Part shown: piece by piece, positions 48,176-58,162 of the stretch | How the letters are laid out: each line of letters opens with the position of its first letter | How positions within the stretch are numbered: position 1 is the first letter of the stretch | Assembly (NCBI GenBank): GCA_022495995.1 | Contig: JAFEMH010002439.1 | Span: 1 to 64,000 of the forward strand | Source of the DNA: Adenophora triphylla var. japonica | Taxonomy: Eukaryota > Streptophyta > Magnoliopsida > Asterales > Campanulaceae | Direction of reading: 5' to 3' | Length of the DNA stretch: 64,000 bases | Program-made: the position numbers and the translations under genes | Notes under the pieces: generated by a model | What the model was told of the DNA's origin: nothing | The model's database searches: none | What the model saw: the letters and a program-made list of their open reading frames with translations, nothing else

Positions 48176-48789
48176 GCTTCTGGTGTGCTTCTAATAAAGC
48201 CGCCCGACGTGATCCTGTGGCAAATTAAGTTGTCCGGCGTCTTCTTTTGTCGCGTCAGCTTGTTTCTGGAAACATGCAAGGTGGCAGGTTGGAAGCTTCT
48301 TTCCAACGAGGTCCTATCCAAAATTCTAATTCCTAATAGGTCCTTCCTTGCTCGGAAAGCATTGAAAAATTCTCGAATTGCCCCTAAACTTGATGAAAGT
48401 TTGGAGAACTGCTAGGAAACTTTAATTGGAAAGCAGGAGCCAGATTTGGGTACTTACACCAAGGCATAGATGAGATTAAAACATGTGTTGACATATGATG
48501 TCTAGAATCTCATAAAAGATCTAAGAGTCATATATGATATGATTGATATTATCTACCTAAATAGCTTGATTTCGGACATTGACTCAGTTAAACCAAAATC
48601 AAGTGAAATATGGATCTTAGTGCATTATAATTATATGATACATGCTTGTATTTAAAGGTGTATAATTTAGTAGGAGTATTTATGAAATGCATTATTTGTC
48701 TCTTAGATGGTAAATGTTTTGATACTTATATGTGTTCGTATTGTATGTATATCTTGTTGTAGAAATAGCATTACACAATTAATTGCGAT

Positions 48790-49450
48790 CTGTCCTTGAG
48801 AAGGACAAACTCAAAAAGAACGGTACAGACTATTATGATTGGATCAGAAGCTTAAGAATTGTTCTTAGGCAAATTGTATGTTCTTGACGAACCCATTCCT
48901 GATGAACCCGCTGCAAATGTTGTAGGGGCAGATAAAGAGCAACATTAGAAACATGTTGATGATCTAATGATGTTGCTTGCCTTATGCTTGCCAACATGTA
49001 TAAGGCTCTTATGAAGGACCTTAAACACATGGTAACTGCTTTTGTTCTAGCGAGCCAAAACAGAGGCCTTGTCTCACGTGGGACATGGCGTGTCTCGCAC
49101 GATACAACGCTTATGTCTAATCAACGCACAAAGGAAATGTTCCGAGTGCATGCTAGGCAAGAGAGGCATAATGTGGTGAAAACTCTTAATGCATATAAGA
49201 TTCAAGAGGAGCAATCCGCAAATGTGTTAATGGTTAACACAAGAAAGGGGTTCAAAAAGGAAGGTAAAGAAGGTAAAGCAAAGGTTGCAAAACCTAGGGC
49301 AAAAGTTGCCTATGCCGAAGAGGCTAAACCCAAAGTGTCTCAAAATGATGCAGTTTGTTACCATTGCAATGAGATTAGTCATTGGAAGCAAAGTTGCAAG
49401 GCTTATAAGGAAGGCCTAAAAAGTGAAGAAGGGCAATATGATTGCCATTA
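48790..49450 (+). pseudogene. gag: copia gag remnant with CCHC zinc knuckle
   Basis: Begins with a YYDWIRSLRIVLRQ-like segment (about 48825-48870), typical of copia gag, then breaks into stops. The frame is open again from 48984 (232 codons through 49682) with ARQERHNVVKTLNAYKI, a Lys-rich stretch, and CYHCNEISHWKQSC (49356-49397), a CX2CX4HX5C-like zinc knuckle with one spacing residue more than usual. 49071-49110 contains a paired CG-rich dyad that seems inserted in the gag frame. Confidence 0.7.
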
Positions 49451-50481
49451 CTTCAGGTATCTATATGATAGATATTTTCCTTTCTACTTCTTGTTCATGG
49501 GTATTGGATACCAGATTGGATCCCACATTTGTCTAAATGTGCATGATCTAAAGAATAGAAAGCTACTTAAAGAAGGTAAAGTGGACCTACGTGTGGGGAA
49601 TGAAGCAAGAGTTGCTGCATTAGCCGTAGGAACTTATGAAGTTACTTTACCTTGTGAACTAGTACTTGTTTTGAACAAATGATTACTACATTCCGGATTT
49701 GAGTAAGAGTATTATTTCCATTTCTTATATGGATGATGAAGGATATAATTTTCTTATTGATAATAAGAAGTTTTATATTTATTTAAATGATATGCTTTAT
49801 TGTATAGCAGATTTCATTTAATGGCCTTTATATCCTTAATGTTGATAAACAAAATAATATTGAAGATATCTATAATATAAATAAGAAATCTAAAGCGAAT
49901 GATGTGAACAACACGTTCATATGGCATTGTCGGCTTGGTCATATAAATGAGAAACGCAATTCTAAACTCCATTAACATGGACTTTTAGACTCATATGATT
50001 ATGAATCAATTGAGGTATGTGAATCTTGTTTATTGGGTAAAATGACCAAACCACCCTACACTAAGAGTAGTGGGAGGGCTAGTGACTTATTGGCCATAAC
50101 ACATACTGATGTATGTGGACCATTAAGCACATTGCTAGGAGAGGATTTTGGTATTTCATTACTTTCACTAATGACTTATCTAGATATGGCTATGTCTATC
50201 TGATGAAGTCCAAAAGTTAATCGTTTGAGATATGTAGAATATTTCAAAAATGAAATACAAATAAATTTGGCAAAACTATTAAAGTACTTCAATCCGATCG
50301 AGTTGGTGAATATTTATGCCAAGAGTTTGACAATCATCTCAAAACTGTGAAATCGTTTCAGAGTTTACTCCAACCGGAACACCACATTGTATGGTGTGTC
50401 TGAGAGGAGGAATTGAACCTTGTTGGACATGGTTCGTTTGATAATGAGTCAAGTTGACCTTCCTATTTCCTTTTGAGGATA
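49451..50481 (+). pseudogene. pol: copia protease/integrase remnant
   Basis: About 49515-49680 reads GSHICLNVHDLK and VDLRVGNEARVAALAVGTYE, the copia protease region, but the DTG active site expected just before GSHIC is missing. After stops, 49925-49950 reads WHCRLGHINEK and 50025-50045 CESCLLGK, the HHCC zinc finger before integrase. 50105-50125 reads TDVCGP with the first catalytic Asp. Multiple stops and frameshifts follow until 50481. Confidence 0.7.
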
Positions 50482-50589
50482 TGTGAAATTACCCGAATCG
50501 CGCGCGGGGGAACACGGCGAGCGGCTTTCGCACTTGGGACCTCACTGGAAAGAGAGGAGTCAACACGCCGTTTTGTATTATGAGCCTAA

Positions 50590-50805
50590 ACTTTGAAAAA
50601 GGCTGGTTTGAAAAAGGAGGTCATTTTGATTGGTAGCCAAAACTTAGGAAAAGGCTTTTTGAAAAGGGGTCATTTTGATTGGTAGCCAAAACTTAGGAAA
50701 AGGCTTTGAAAAAGAGGTCATTTTGATTGGTAGCCAAAACTTGGGAAAAGGCTTTGAAAAGGAGGTCATTTTGATTGGTAGCCAAAACTTAGGAAAAGGC
50801 TTTTT
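50590..50805 (-). repeat. Tandem subrepeats in the G LTR (about 50 bp, 4 copies)
   Basis: The unit is GAGGTCATTTTGATTGGTAG followed by CCAAAACTTAGGAAAAGGCTTT. Confidence 0.9.
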
Positions 50806-50949
50806 TGAACAGAGATTGTTAGGTTCGGAGGTCACGTTACGTTTCGGGAAGAGTATATTGAGATCACCCGAAACGTCTCGTATGACGAGTCTTTCTACCT
50901 TTCTCGAAAAGTGTGTGTGTGTGTGTGTGTTCGTGTTGATTTTGAAAAT

Positions 50950-51370
50950 GAGCTTGAATGACAAACTTTAATCTTGGTTTGAATGACGAACGTTGATTTT
51001 GGTAAAACGAGCGTTTGAATGACAAACGTCGGTTTTGAGTTTGAAAAGGAGTTCGAATGACGAACTGGAATCATTAGTTTGAATGACAAACGTTGATTTT
51101 GGTAAAAAGAGCATTTGAATGACAAACGTCGATTTTGGTAAAAAGAGCGTGTGGATGACAAACGTCGATTTTGAGTTTGAAAAGAGCGTTTGAATGACAA
51201 ACGTCAATTTTGAGTTGGAAATGAGCGTTTGAATGACAAACGTTGATTTTGAGTTTGAAAAGAGCGTTTGAATGACAAACATCGATTTTGAGTTGGAAAT
51301 GAGCGTTTAAATGACAAATGTCGATTTCGAGGGGTTTTGAAAAGGAGTTCGAATGACGAACTTCGGTTTT
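50950..51370 (-). repeat. Tandem subrepeats in the G LTR (about 36-40 bp, about 11 copies)
   Basis: The unit is GAGCGTTTGAATGACAAACG followed by TCGATTTTGAGTTTGAAAA. It contains the dyad CGTTTG...CAAACG in each copy. Confidence 0.9.
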
Positions 51371-52671
51371 GAATCGGGCATTACGATGTTACCAATTTTA
51401 TGAAAATGGTAGTAAATGAGATGCGATCAACGAGTCATTTTTTGACTCAGACATTTGTAAGTAAATAATATCAACAAACCAAACGGCTTGGACTTGTAAA
51501 TGACAGTATTGAAATGCAATATCAACATATCGAATGATCTGAATGGTACAAATACGATCGACAAGCCAAATGACTCGGATTTGTAAAGGTGCATAAAGTA
51601 AATAGCAATATCAATGGAGCAAATGATCCAGACTTGTAAATGAAAATCACGAACCAAACGGTTCGGACGGCAAAAGTGCGAATCAACGGATCGAACGATT
51701 CGGACGGTAAATGACAGAAAAGTAAAAAATGGGACTTGAAGGCCATTTTAACCTGAAATTACTTCTCTTACGGGAGAGAAGATGATTAGGGACTAAAACA
51801 TATCAAGTCCTGTAGACGGCGTTACGTCTACATTTTGAGAATTTTGACTGGATCGAAAGTAGCGTATGATACGTAAATCGAGGCGAAATGGAGTTTAGAG
51901 AGAGAGTGTGTTACCAATTTCTAGGTATTGACTCTTTAGCTCGGGAGGACGTATACGGGATATAATTTGGTGTTTGGGAGGTGTTTTGAAAGTGTTTGGC
52001 TCGTGTTTGGTTAGAAAATGTGGTTTTCACACAAATTGAGGCGTTTTCGAGGCTCGGGGAGGTGTTTGGAAGGCTGGAACCGTGAGGATTTTCACAAGGA
52101 TTATATTTTTCACCCCTTTCTTGAATGATGCCTCGTATTTATAGGGGGTAAATTTGAAGAACATGCCGGATGACCTTTCCTTCAATTTGGGATGTTTTTG
52201 GGTATTTTGGAAATTGCAGGGGCTTGATGAGGATTCTGGTTTTTCATGAAGAACAGGCCGGACGGCCTATCTTTCAATTTCAGGGGTATTTTGGTCTTTT
52301 CACCCTTGAATTTGATTGATGTTGATTTGGGAAGTTGTGCATGTGTGCCACGTGTCCCTGTGAGTCACCAAGGTAGGGTTTTTTGTCCCGTTAATCCCGC
52401 TTTTGACTGTTTTCTAAATAACTGTCCGAGAAAATGTTCGGAACAGCCGCAAAAAGTCCCAAAAATTGCGTATTTCGAGGAAAGTGGTACTTTTAGGTGT
52501 GATAACGTGTGTTGAGTACACTTTGAAATTTGGATGCACGGGGCAGTCCTGGAAAGTCTCGTTGACTCGGAAAGGGGAAGTTAACGGATTCTGGTTAACT
52601 TGGAAAGTGCCAGTTAACGAATTTCGATTAACTTTTAACAGATTGTAACGATCCTGATTTGGGTACTTACA

Positions 52672-52682
52672 TTAGCCCCTCA
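52672..52682 (-). other. Polypurine tract of element G
   Basis: The minus strand reads TGAGGGGCTAA before the LTR. Confidence 0.65.
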
Positions 52683-52689
52683 GCGACGT

Positions 52690-52706
52690 CACTTTTGAAG
52701 GAAGTG
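52690..52706 (-). other. PPT-proximal hairpin (element G)
   Basis: Stem CACTT/AAGTG, paired differently from B (CGCTT/AAGCG). Confidence 0.6.
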
Positions 52707-52795
52707 GGGTCGTTGAAAAAGATAAGGATCCAAATCGGGGGATGCCTTATTTGGAGAGACCTGAGCGGCCAAATGGCTGGACCCTTTTAGCGAAA

Positions 52796-52839
52796 GGATT
52801 CCTACGTATCCCGAGCGGGAATCAAGCCGATCGTAGTTC
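52796..52839 (-). other. Conserved CTACG/CGTAG hairpin, type II (element G)
   Basis: In element sense: GAACTACG, GGCTTGATTCCCG, CGGGATACGTAGG; inner stem TCCCG/CGGGA. Confidence 0.7.
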
Positions 52840-52889
52840 ATGGGTGCGAGGGCATTTCGTAGGGACCTTGACCTGTGGGGAAATGATTA

Positions 52890-53060
52890 GGAGGAGTTCG
52901 TTCTGGTTGAGACTGATTTGAAGGTGTCTAAACCTGAGTGAGACTGTTCGTAGGCGTCTGAACCTACGGGAGACTAATCGGAGGCGCCTGAACCTACGGG
53001 AAACTGTTCGAAGATTTTCTGTCCTGAGAGAGACTGTTCGGAGGCGTCTGAACCTACGGG
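52890..53060 (-). repeat. Tandem array of G (30 bp unit), left of H
   Basis: The plus-strand unit is GACTGTTCGG AGGCGTCTGA ACCTACGGGA. Each copy holds the dyad GTTC...GAAC. H is inserted here; the array resumes at 63205. Confidence 0.9.
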
Positions 53061-54028
53061 TGTGAGCGTCGTGATTGATTTTTTGAGTCGCCACCTATAT
53101 TATTGTTTGGAAAACATAGAAAAACCATTTTTTTTAAAGAGATTGGGTTCGGGGCTTAGGTTATGGAATGGGTAGGTCAAGGAGCATCCATTCCACCCAA
53201 TCCGGAAATAGGTCTTGCTAAAGAAAAGAGAGGTTTTCAAAAAAGAAGAAGATTTTAAATAAAAGCAAATAAAAGATCCATTTAACGGGGTTAAACGGAA
53301 TGTAGGATCGATTGCTTTGAGACTGTCCCCATGATTTGGAGAGGCTCTAGGCCGATCCTAGATTCAATAGATTTATACCACTCTAACAATCAATTAGAAA
53401 GGGATTTAGGGGTTACCTTGCGTGAGGTGATTTGGGCAGAGTTTCGACTCAAGTTTAGAATCGAATCTTGATACGGACAGAGCTTCGCCTCAGCCCTTGA
53501 CTCGGGTCTTGATGTTTGTTTATCAACAAGGTTGACAAACAAACTATGAGGTGATTTTTATGGTGATTTTACAGGATTCTTTCAAGGAAAGAAACTAGTA
53601 AAATGTGTGTGTTGTGAAAATTTGTGGTCCTTTGAACCTTGGAAGTCACCAAGTATTTATAGGGGTTGGAGAAGTGTTGAAGATGAGATCAAATGCTTCA
53701 AGAAGGTTCCAGACTCCAAACTCTATTGGTTGGCCGGATGGATGAAATTTTATCTCGAAACGAGGTTGAAATCGACGAGGAAACTGTCATCTGCATGCTG
53801 TAGAGGGGCAATATCTCACGCGAGACACGACATTCCGCGACGAGATATTGTTCCTGTGGACAATTCTGTCCTTCCCTCGCTGTCTCGTATGCAGTTTAGT
53901 CCAAACTAACGGTGGTTAGTCAAAACTTAACGAAACATGACAAAATGGTGGATTTCTACTTCTTGACTCAAAGCGAGACTTAGAGTGGTATAAACTTGAT
54001 CCGATGTGTTCAGAATGGGGTGTCTACA
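53061..54028 (-). repeat. 3' LTR of element H (968 bp)
   Basis: On + TGTGAGCGTCGTG to GGGTGTCTACA. TATA box on minus at 53654-53662 (CTATAAATA). A CG-rich paired dyad lies at 53811-53850, about 150 bp upstream of the box. Confidence 0.93.
53811..53850. promoter_or_regulatory. Paired CG-rich dyads in the H LTR (also 62987-63026)
   Basis: TCTCACGCGAGA, spacer, then CCGCGACGAGA; in the other LTR TCTCGCGCGAGA and CCGCGGCAAGA. Similar pairs lie upstream of both antisense genes and near the pol 5' end. Confidence 0.5.
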
Positions 54029-54039
54029 GAGCCCCTCGG
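54029..54039 (-). other. Polypurine tract of element H
   Basis: The minus strand reads CCGAGGGGCTC before the 3' LTR. A weaker hairpin (GTCTT/AAGTC) follows at 54046-54062, in the place of the PPT-proximal hairpin of B, C and G. Confidence 0.7.
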
Positions 54040-54116
54040 TGACAAGTCTTATGAAAGAAGTCATGTCGACGATAGAAAAGACATCATTCTGAACATCGGG
54101 ATGGTCGGGCCGCACG

Positions 54117-54162
54117 GTTTCCTACGTATCTCTATCGGAGAATCAGACCGTGACGTAGTTCG
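54117..54162 (-). other. Conserved CTACG/CGTAG hairpin, type II (element H)
   Basis: In element sense: CGAACTACG, GTCTGATTCTC, GAGATACGTAGGAAA; inner stem TCTC/GAGA. Confidence 0.7.
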
Positions 54163-54309
54163 ACTCCAAAACACGAAAAGACTGCTTTAGGTATTTTGAA
54201 AATCATTTTGAAAATCGAGGAGATTTTGTTTTTGAAAAGGTAAATTCATACTGAGGAATCAAATCAAGACCCAATTCTGAATATACCTGCCTGTCTGAAG
54301 ATTCGCCTA

Positions 54310-54670
54310 TCTGGGCTCCGAACCTGCGAGGAAAGATGTTAGAAAACAAAAGGCTCACCTATCCGATCCTTTGAGTTCTGTCAGTTTTGTGACGATTCGC
54401 CTTTCTGGGCTCCGAATCAGGCTTTTTGTTGTTGAGGATGACGATTCACCTGTTTGGGCGTTGAATCGGGCTTTTCGGATGACGATCCACCTGTTTGGGT
54501 GTTGGATCGAGCTTTTTTTCTGATGACGATCCACCTGTCTGGGCGTTGGACCGGGCTTTTGATTTGACGATCCACCTGTCTGGGCGTTGGACCGGGCTTT
54601 TTTTGACTTGACGATCCACCTGTCTGGGCGTTGGACCGGGTTTTTTGATTTGATAATTCACCTTTCTGGG
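54310..54670 (-). repeat. Tandem array of H (about 36 bp unit, about 8 copies) with paired stem changes
   Basis: The plus-strand unit is GACGATCCACCTGTCTGGGC followed by GTTGGACCGGGCTTTT. The stem reads GATTCG/CGAATC, GATTCA/TGAATC or GATCCA/TGGATC in different copies. Confidence 0.85.
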
Positions 54671-54903
54671 CTCTGAATCATATGGATTGAGTTGATTTTT
54701 GGATCAGTTGGTTTTCGGGCGATTGGTGCCGTATCGGGTGATAGTGCGTATGTCACGTTTGGCTCGTTCCGTGACTTGCGGTGCCGATTTTTCCACGTTT
54801 CCTGCTAGTGTATCATTTCCAAGGGTAAATGTGTCAAAATTTTGAATTTTGACATTACGTAGACGCTTATTGTCGGGGACAATTTTGTCAATTTCCAGAA
54901 GAC
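54671..54903. other. No gene seen (H, upstream of antisense gene 2)
   Basis: Unique non-coding sequence between the array and the antisense promoter region. I see no repeat or open frame worth naming. Confidence 0.5.
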
Positions 54904-54940
54904 ATATCTCGCGCGATACATCTTATCTCGTGCGAGACTT
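54904..54940 (+). promoter_or_regulatory. Paired CG-rich dyads upstream of antisense gene 2
   Basis: ATATCTCGCGCGATA and ATCTCGTGCGAGA, 13 bp before a weak TATA-like TAATATAA (54954-54961), about 150 bp before the ATG at 55107. Confidence 0.45.
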
Positions 54941-55106
54941 GTACTGTCGAGGCTAATATAACAGCAGCTCCTCTTTTAATTTGAAAACATCCTTTTCAAA
55001 TTCCCTCCCTAGCTCGAGTCAAGGTCATTTTTTCTGCAATTTTTTGTGACTTGTTTGTTGATTCTTTCTTCCAATCAATTCCCAATCCCTCCTCCCTCCA
55101 TAATCA

Positions 55107-56000
55107 ATGGCTCAAGAAGGAAGAAATCCAATTTTGGGGAGTTATTTGCTAGGTAAGGATTATCCTCGTGATGACCTCACATTCAATAGGTACGTGCACA
55201 TCTCCACCACCGTTCGGGAAGGTTTGGTATCCCTGGAGGGGGATACTATGTATATTGGTGAGCGGGTCTTCCCACAGCATGGCCGGGGTAGACTACCATA
55301 TATGGTGCCAGCGGATCCACCTAGAGCGATGTATCCCACCCACTCTATTCTGGATGATGATTATGCTAGTCTCATGGTGGGTAATGCGGTGGCGGCTTGT
55401 ATTGTCCACGGGGCCTCCTATGAGAAGTTCTTGCCTCGGCTGATGGGTCCCCTTCTGGTGGGTGATAGACGATCGCACGCTAGTGGCTCTGCCTCTACTT
55501 CTGCCTCAGGTTCATCAGCCCCTAGTACCTCCTCCCAGTCTGCTGGTTCTCTACCTTTTGCCCCAGACTTCGGTCCTCTGAGCTACACGTACATGATGGG
55601 GAGTATGCCGATGATGGGCCACATCCCGACTCTGGATCATATTCCTGAGGGTTACCGCCTTCCGCCAGATGTCTCCTCGGTATGTTTCTGTTTGTATTAT
55701 CTCTCGTATTCGTCCATATAAGTAGTGTATATGTCCGATTTCATCTGAGCATTTCTTTTCTTTTGTTGTCAGGTCACTCTGTCCGCGGCCGATTACAACC
55801 GTGGAGCGACCAAGATGGCAGGACTGATGGCCCTAGTGCCGACTCCATCTCGAGAGGCTGTTTACAAGGATTCTTTGGCGGCCTCGACAGTGGCCTCGGT
55901 GGTGACCCCTACTTGTGGAGCCAAGAGGTCGAGGAGGGATGGTAGCCCCCGTGGTGGTGATGGCGGAGGCACCGGCGGCTCGGGCGATCTGATGGGGTGA
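55107..56000 (+). CDS. Antisense gene 2 of H: spliced, unknown family (about 266 aa)
   Basis: Exon 1 is 55107-55679 (191 codons) and exon 2 is 55773-56000 (75 codons plus stop), joined in phase 0 across a 93-bp GT...AG intron. The ATG at 55107 has good context (CAATGGCT). The protein begins MAQEGRNPILGS, has a globular first 130 residues (GERVFPQHGRGRLPY, LPRLMGPLL), a Ser/Ala-rich linker (about 125-155), Met-rich MMGSMPMMGH, and a basic C-terminal GAKRSRRDG that could be a nuclear signal. The frame is open throughout, while neighbouring pol and gag frames are broken. I do not recognise the family. It lies antisense to pol, in the place where Tat elements are known to carry extra open frames. 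The intron agrees with a host origin, which is inference. Confidence 0.6.
55680..55772 (+). other. Predicted intron of antisense gene 2
   Basis: Donor TCG|GTATGT, acceptor with pyrimidine tract TTTCTTTTCTTTTGTTGTCAG. It restores the frame exactly (phase 0). Reading through gives a stop at 55719-55721. Confidence 0.65.
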
Positions 56001-56346
56001 TCCCCTCCTTTTCTCTCTATTTGATTTCTGATGATGTGTACATATTGGCCGTGTGGGCCCATACAATTTTTTCTTTTCTTTGGTACCTGTTAGAAACAAG
56101 TAGGTAGCACAAAAATATGGTTTTCTTCATCCCTAAACCTAGGTCTAATTAGTTAGTTTATTAACTTTCTCGACTTTCCGTGTTTTTGGAAATAGAATGG
56201 AATGGCCATCAAGGCCACAATTTTGAGCTTGATCTTGGTGTTGCACTACATGTTATGAACTGTATGCGCAAGTTTTTTGAGACTCGCTTCGTCAAGTCGG
56301 GGCTAGATTGTTGTTTGAGCAGAAATGTTGCTGTCTTGCTGAGGCG
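56001..56346. other. Spacer between the antisense genes
   Basis: Possible 3' untranslated region of antisense gene 2, T-rich at 56070-56085; no clear AATAAA seen. No other feature. Confidence 0.4.
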
Positions 56347-56383
56347 ATATCTCGCGCGGTACAAGGTGTCTCGCACAAGACAC
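56347..56383 (+). promoter_or_regulatory. Paired CG-rich dyads upstream of antisense gene 1
   Basis: ATATCTCGCGCGGTA, spacer, TGTCTCGCACAAGACA; 54 bp before the TATA box at 56437. Confidence 0.45.
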
Positions 56384-56436
56384 GCTACCCAGGCAGAATC
56401 CTTTTCCTTCTTCGAACGGGATTTTGTCAGTTTTCC

Positions 56437-56445
56437 CTATAAAAT
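56437..56445 (+). promoter_or_regulatory. TATA box of antisense gene 1
   Basis: CTATAAAAT, about 105 bp before the ATG at 56545, on the strand opposite to pol. Confidence 0.55.
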
Positions 56446-56544
56446 CACCTTGTAGTCCGACCAGATAACACATCCTAGCCTTTCAAACTCTAGAGATATT
56501 CTGTTAGGGTGAAGTTCTTGTCTTCTTTTCCAACCCTGTGATCC

Positions 56545-58042
56545 ATGGCTTCCAAGGAGATTGCCCCAACGTCCATGATTGTCGATGATTTTTCTTTATC
56601 GTCTGATGTGATTGAAGCCTTCAAGCAAGCATCAAGACATTTTGTGAGGTCGTTTTGCAACAGATCTCGAAATAGGTTTATTGCAGAATTTGGATTCAGA
56701 TTCCTTTTCACTTTGAAGAATCTCCCACCGGATTGGAATCTTCTGCAGGGTGCTGCTCGATTTTGAGATCCCTCTGTCCATCTTTTCAATTTTTCTTTGA
56801 ATGAGATGGTGCCTACTGTGGAAGAATTTGCCCTTATCTTGGATATGCCTTTGACTGGTGAGATTGCTGTTCCTAAATACAATAGGAATCATTCAGAGGC
56901 CTTGAATGAGTTGTTAGGGATCCCCCTTGATACTTGCTATGAGTTGGTTAACCGTAGGTGGGTAGATTGTTCTTCTTTTCCTGAGCAATTCAGCGGAGAT
57001 TCAGATGATGATGCCTTTCATGTCTACAAACGAAACTTTCTGGCCCTTTCTCTTTTTGGAGATGTTTTGTTTACATGCAGGGATGGCTTGGTTGACTCCC
57101 AAGTGGTGGAAATTGTTCTGCAGGCTAGGAAACGTTCTAGGAACATTATCCCGCTTATTTTGGGTGAAACCCTGTATGGTCTCGACGAGCTGCATAGGAC
57201 CGGTGCTATGACTCAAGGGAGTCCTCTTTTGTTGACCATTTGGCTTAGGGAGCATCTCAAGCTGGTAGGTCCTCCGTTGGAATATTTCCCTTTCACATAT
57301 CATACACGAAAGTTGTTGATCAAGGATCTTTCTGTGGATGAATGGGCTGAGTTGATTGCGAAGACTGAAACTGCTGATATCCTTTGGTGTCCGCCTTATT
57401 GGAGGTTGAACAAGTATGTTGCCAATACCAAGGGTTTTGACAGGGTTGTTCTTCCGGGTCTGCGAGATTCCTCCTTTTATTTTCCCAAATGGGTGCTTCG
57501 TCAGTTTGGTCAGCAGCAGGACACTTATCTTTTTGAAGGTGCCTCTCGCGATGTGTCTTATATCGGTGTAGAGTTATTCACAGGTGCTAGCTCAAGCATG
57601 GGGCGAAGGAACTAGTCGGGACCGCTGGTCGAACCTTCGGACTTTTAATGCAAGAATCTTCTTATCCGACAAGTATTTGGATTGGTTTCTTCATACCGGC
57701 CACCCTAGTGCGGAGAAGATTGATGATCTGCGGCTTTCACTGCTAGGGGATTCTTTTGCAGCTAGCAGTATTTTTCGAAGGAGCAAGACTCAGTCTGACC
57801 CTGCTAACGTGCGAACTGATCCAACTCAGGATTTTCTTGATGGGGATTGGTACGAGAGGCAAGGCAAAGGGATGCCTGGAAAGATGCAAGCTTTAGATAG
57901 GCCCAATGTCTTCAAGAGGCTTTCGGAGTCTGTCTTTGATCACCTCGAGGGAGGTTCTGCTTTGAGGGGCTCAAAGCGCAAGAAGGATCGTGAAGACGGT
58001 GGTGACCATGTCCGCCGGCCTACCAAGTCAATAAAAGGCTAG
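56545..58042 (+). pseudogene. Antisense gene 1 of H: plant-mobile-domain/DUF7745-like protein, one stop and one frameshift
   Basis: About 500 codons from ATG 56545 (CCATGGC context). After an in-frame TGA at 56764-56766 (an expected Trp position, TGG to TGA) the frame reads DPSVHLFNFSLNEMVPTVEEF, ILDMPL, then KRNFLALSLFGDVLF, ILGETLYGLDELHR and ADILWCPPYWRLNKY. This order (PT-EE--LLG-P, then LGDTY, then a W--P/R segment) is that of plant-mobile-domain-like DUF7745 proteins, by my recollection of the family. A frameshift near 57584-57600 moves the frame to WGEGTSRDRWSNLR and to a basic tail, GSKRKKDRED. AATAAA follows at 58163-58168. The role in host or element is unknown; nuclear location is inferred from the tail. 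Antisense to pol. Confidence 0.6.
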
Positions 58043-58162
58043 ATCTTAAGGAGTACCAAGAGATTGCTTTGATAGATCAATAGTTTTGCTTTATTAGTAT
58101 TTTTTTCAAGTTTGTTAGCTTAGTAAATTAGTCGTTGTGGTTAGGATTTCCCTTTTGCCGTT

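Larger units (their letters stand above)
18141..48458 (-). mobile_element. Element E: Tat-lineage element split by C (in its LTR) and F (in its leader)
   Basis: Visible parts are the leader (18141-19370), primer-binding site, and a 5' LTR in two pieces (19391-19844 and 46848-48458) separated by element C. The LTR pieces sum to about 2065 bp, or about 1788 bp after removing the MITE, agreeing with F. The rest of E lies left of F and A, outside the window. E sits in a Ty1/copia element; the expected duplication begins CCAAG at 48459. Confidence 0.85.
46848..48458 (-). repeat. 5' LTR of element E, piece 2 (U3 side)
   Basis: Continues the LTR broken at 19844 and ends TTTGGGTACTTACA. It aligns with F from about 16790 to 18140 apart from the MITE. 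Confidence 0.85.
48459..50481 (+). mobile_element. Ty1/copia element remnant, oldest layer
   Basis: Plus-strand copia fragment between E and G. 48459-48780 holds an A+T-rich leader with no visible gene. It then carries gag, a ruined protease, and the start of integrase, and is cut at 50481 by G. The rest of pol should lie beyond G, right of the window. Confidence 0.8.
50482..52671 (-). repeat. 3' LTR of element G (about 2190 bp)
   Basis: On + it starts TGTGAAATTACCCGAATCG and ends TTTGGGTACTTACA. It has the family signature CACGCCGTTTTGT and a TATA box at 52136-52144 (minus, CTATAAATA). Two subrepeat arrays are listed separately. 51420-51730 has degenerate copies of an AACGGTTCGGACGGTAAATG-like unit. 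The partner LTR is not in view, so the left boundary is inferred. Confidence 0.8.
50482..53060 (-). mobile_element. Element G: Tat-lineage element, 3' end (continues at 63205-64000)
   Basis: Minus-strand element with 3' LTR 50482-52671, polypurine tract and 3' tandem array, split by H at 53060/63205. Its 5' part lies right of the window. No coding region of G is visible. Confidence 0.8.

Noticed and set aside
52822..53094. Arg/Leu-rich repeat frames in the G array (also 63337-63594)
   Set aside because: Translations of the 30-bp tandem array.
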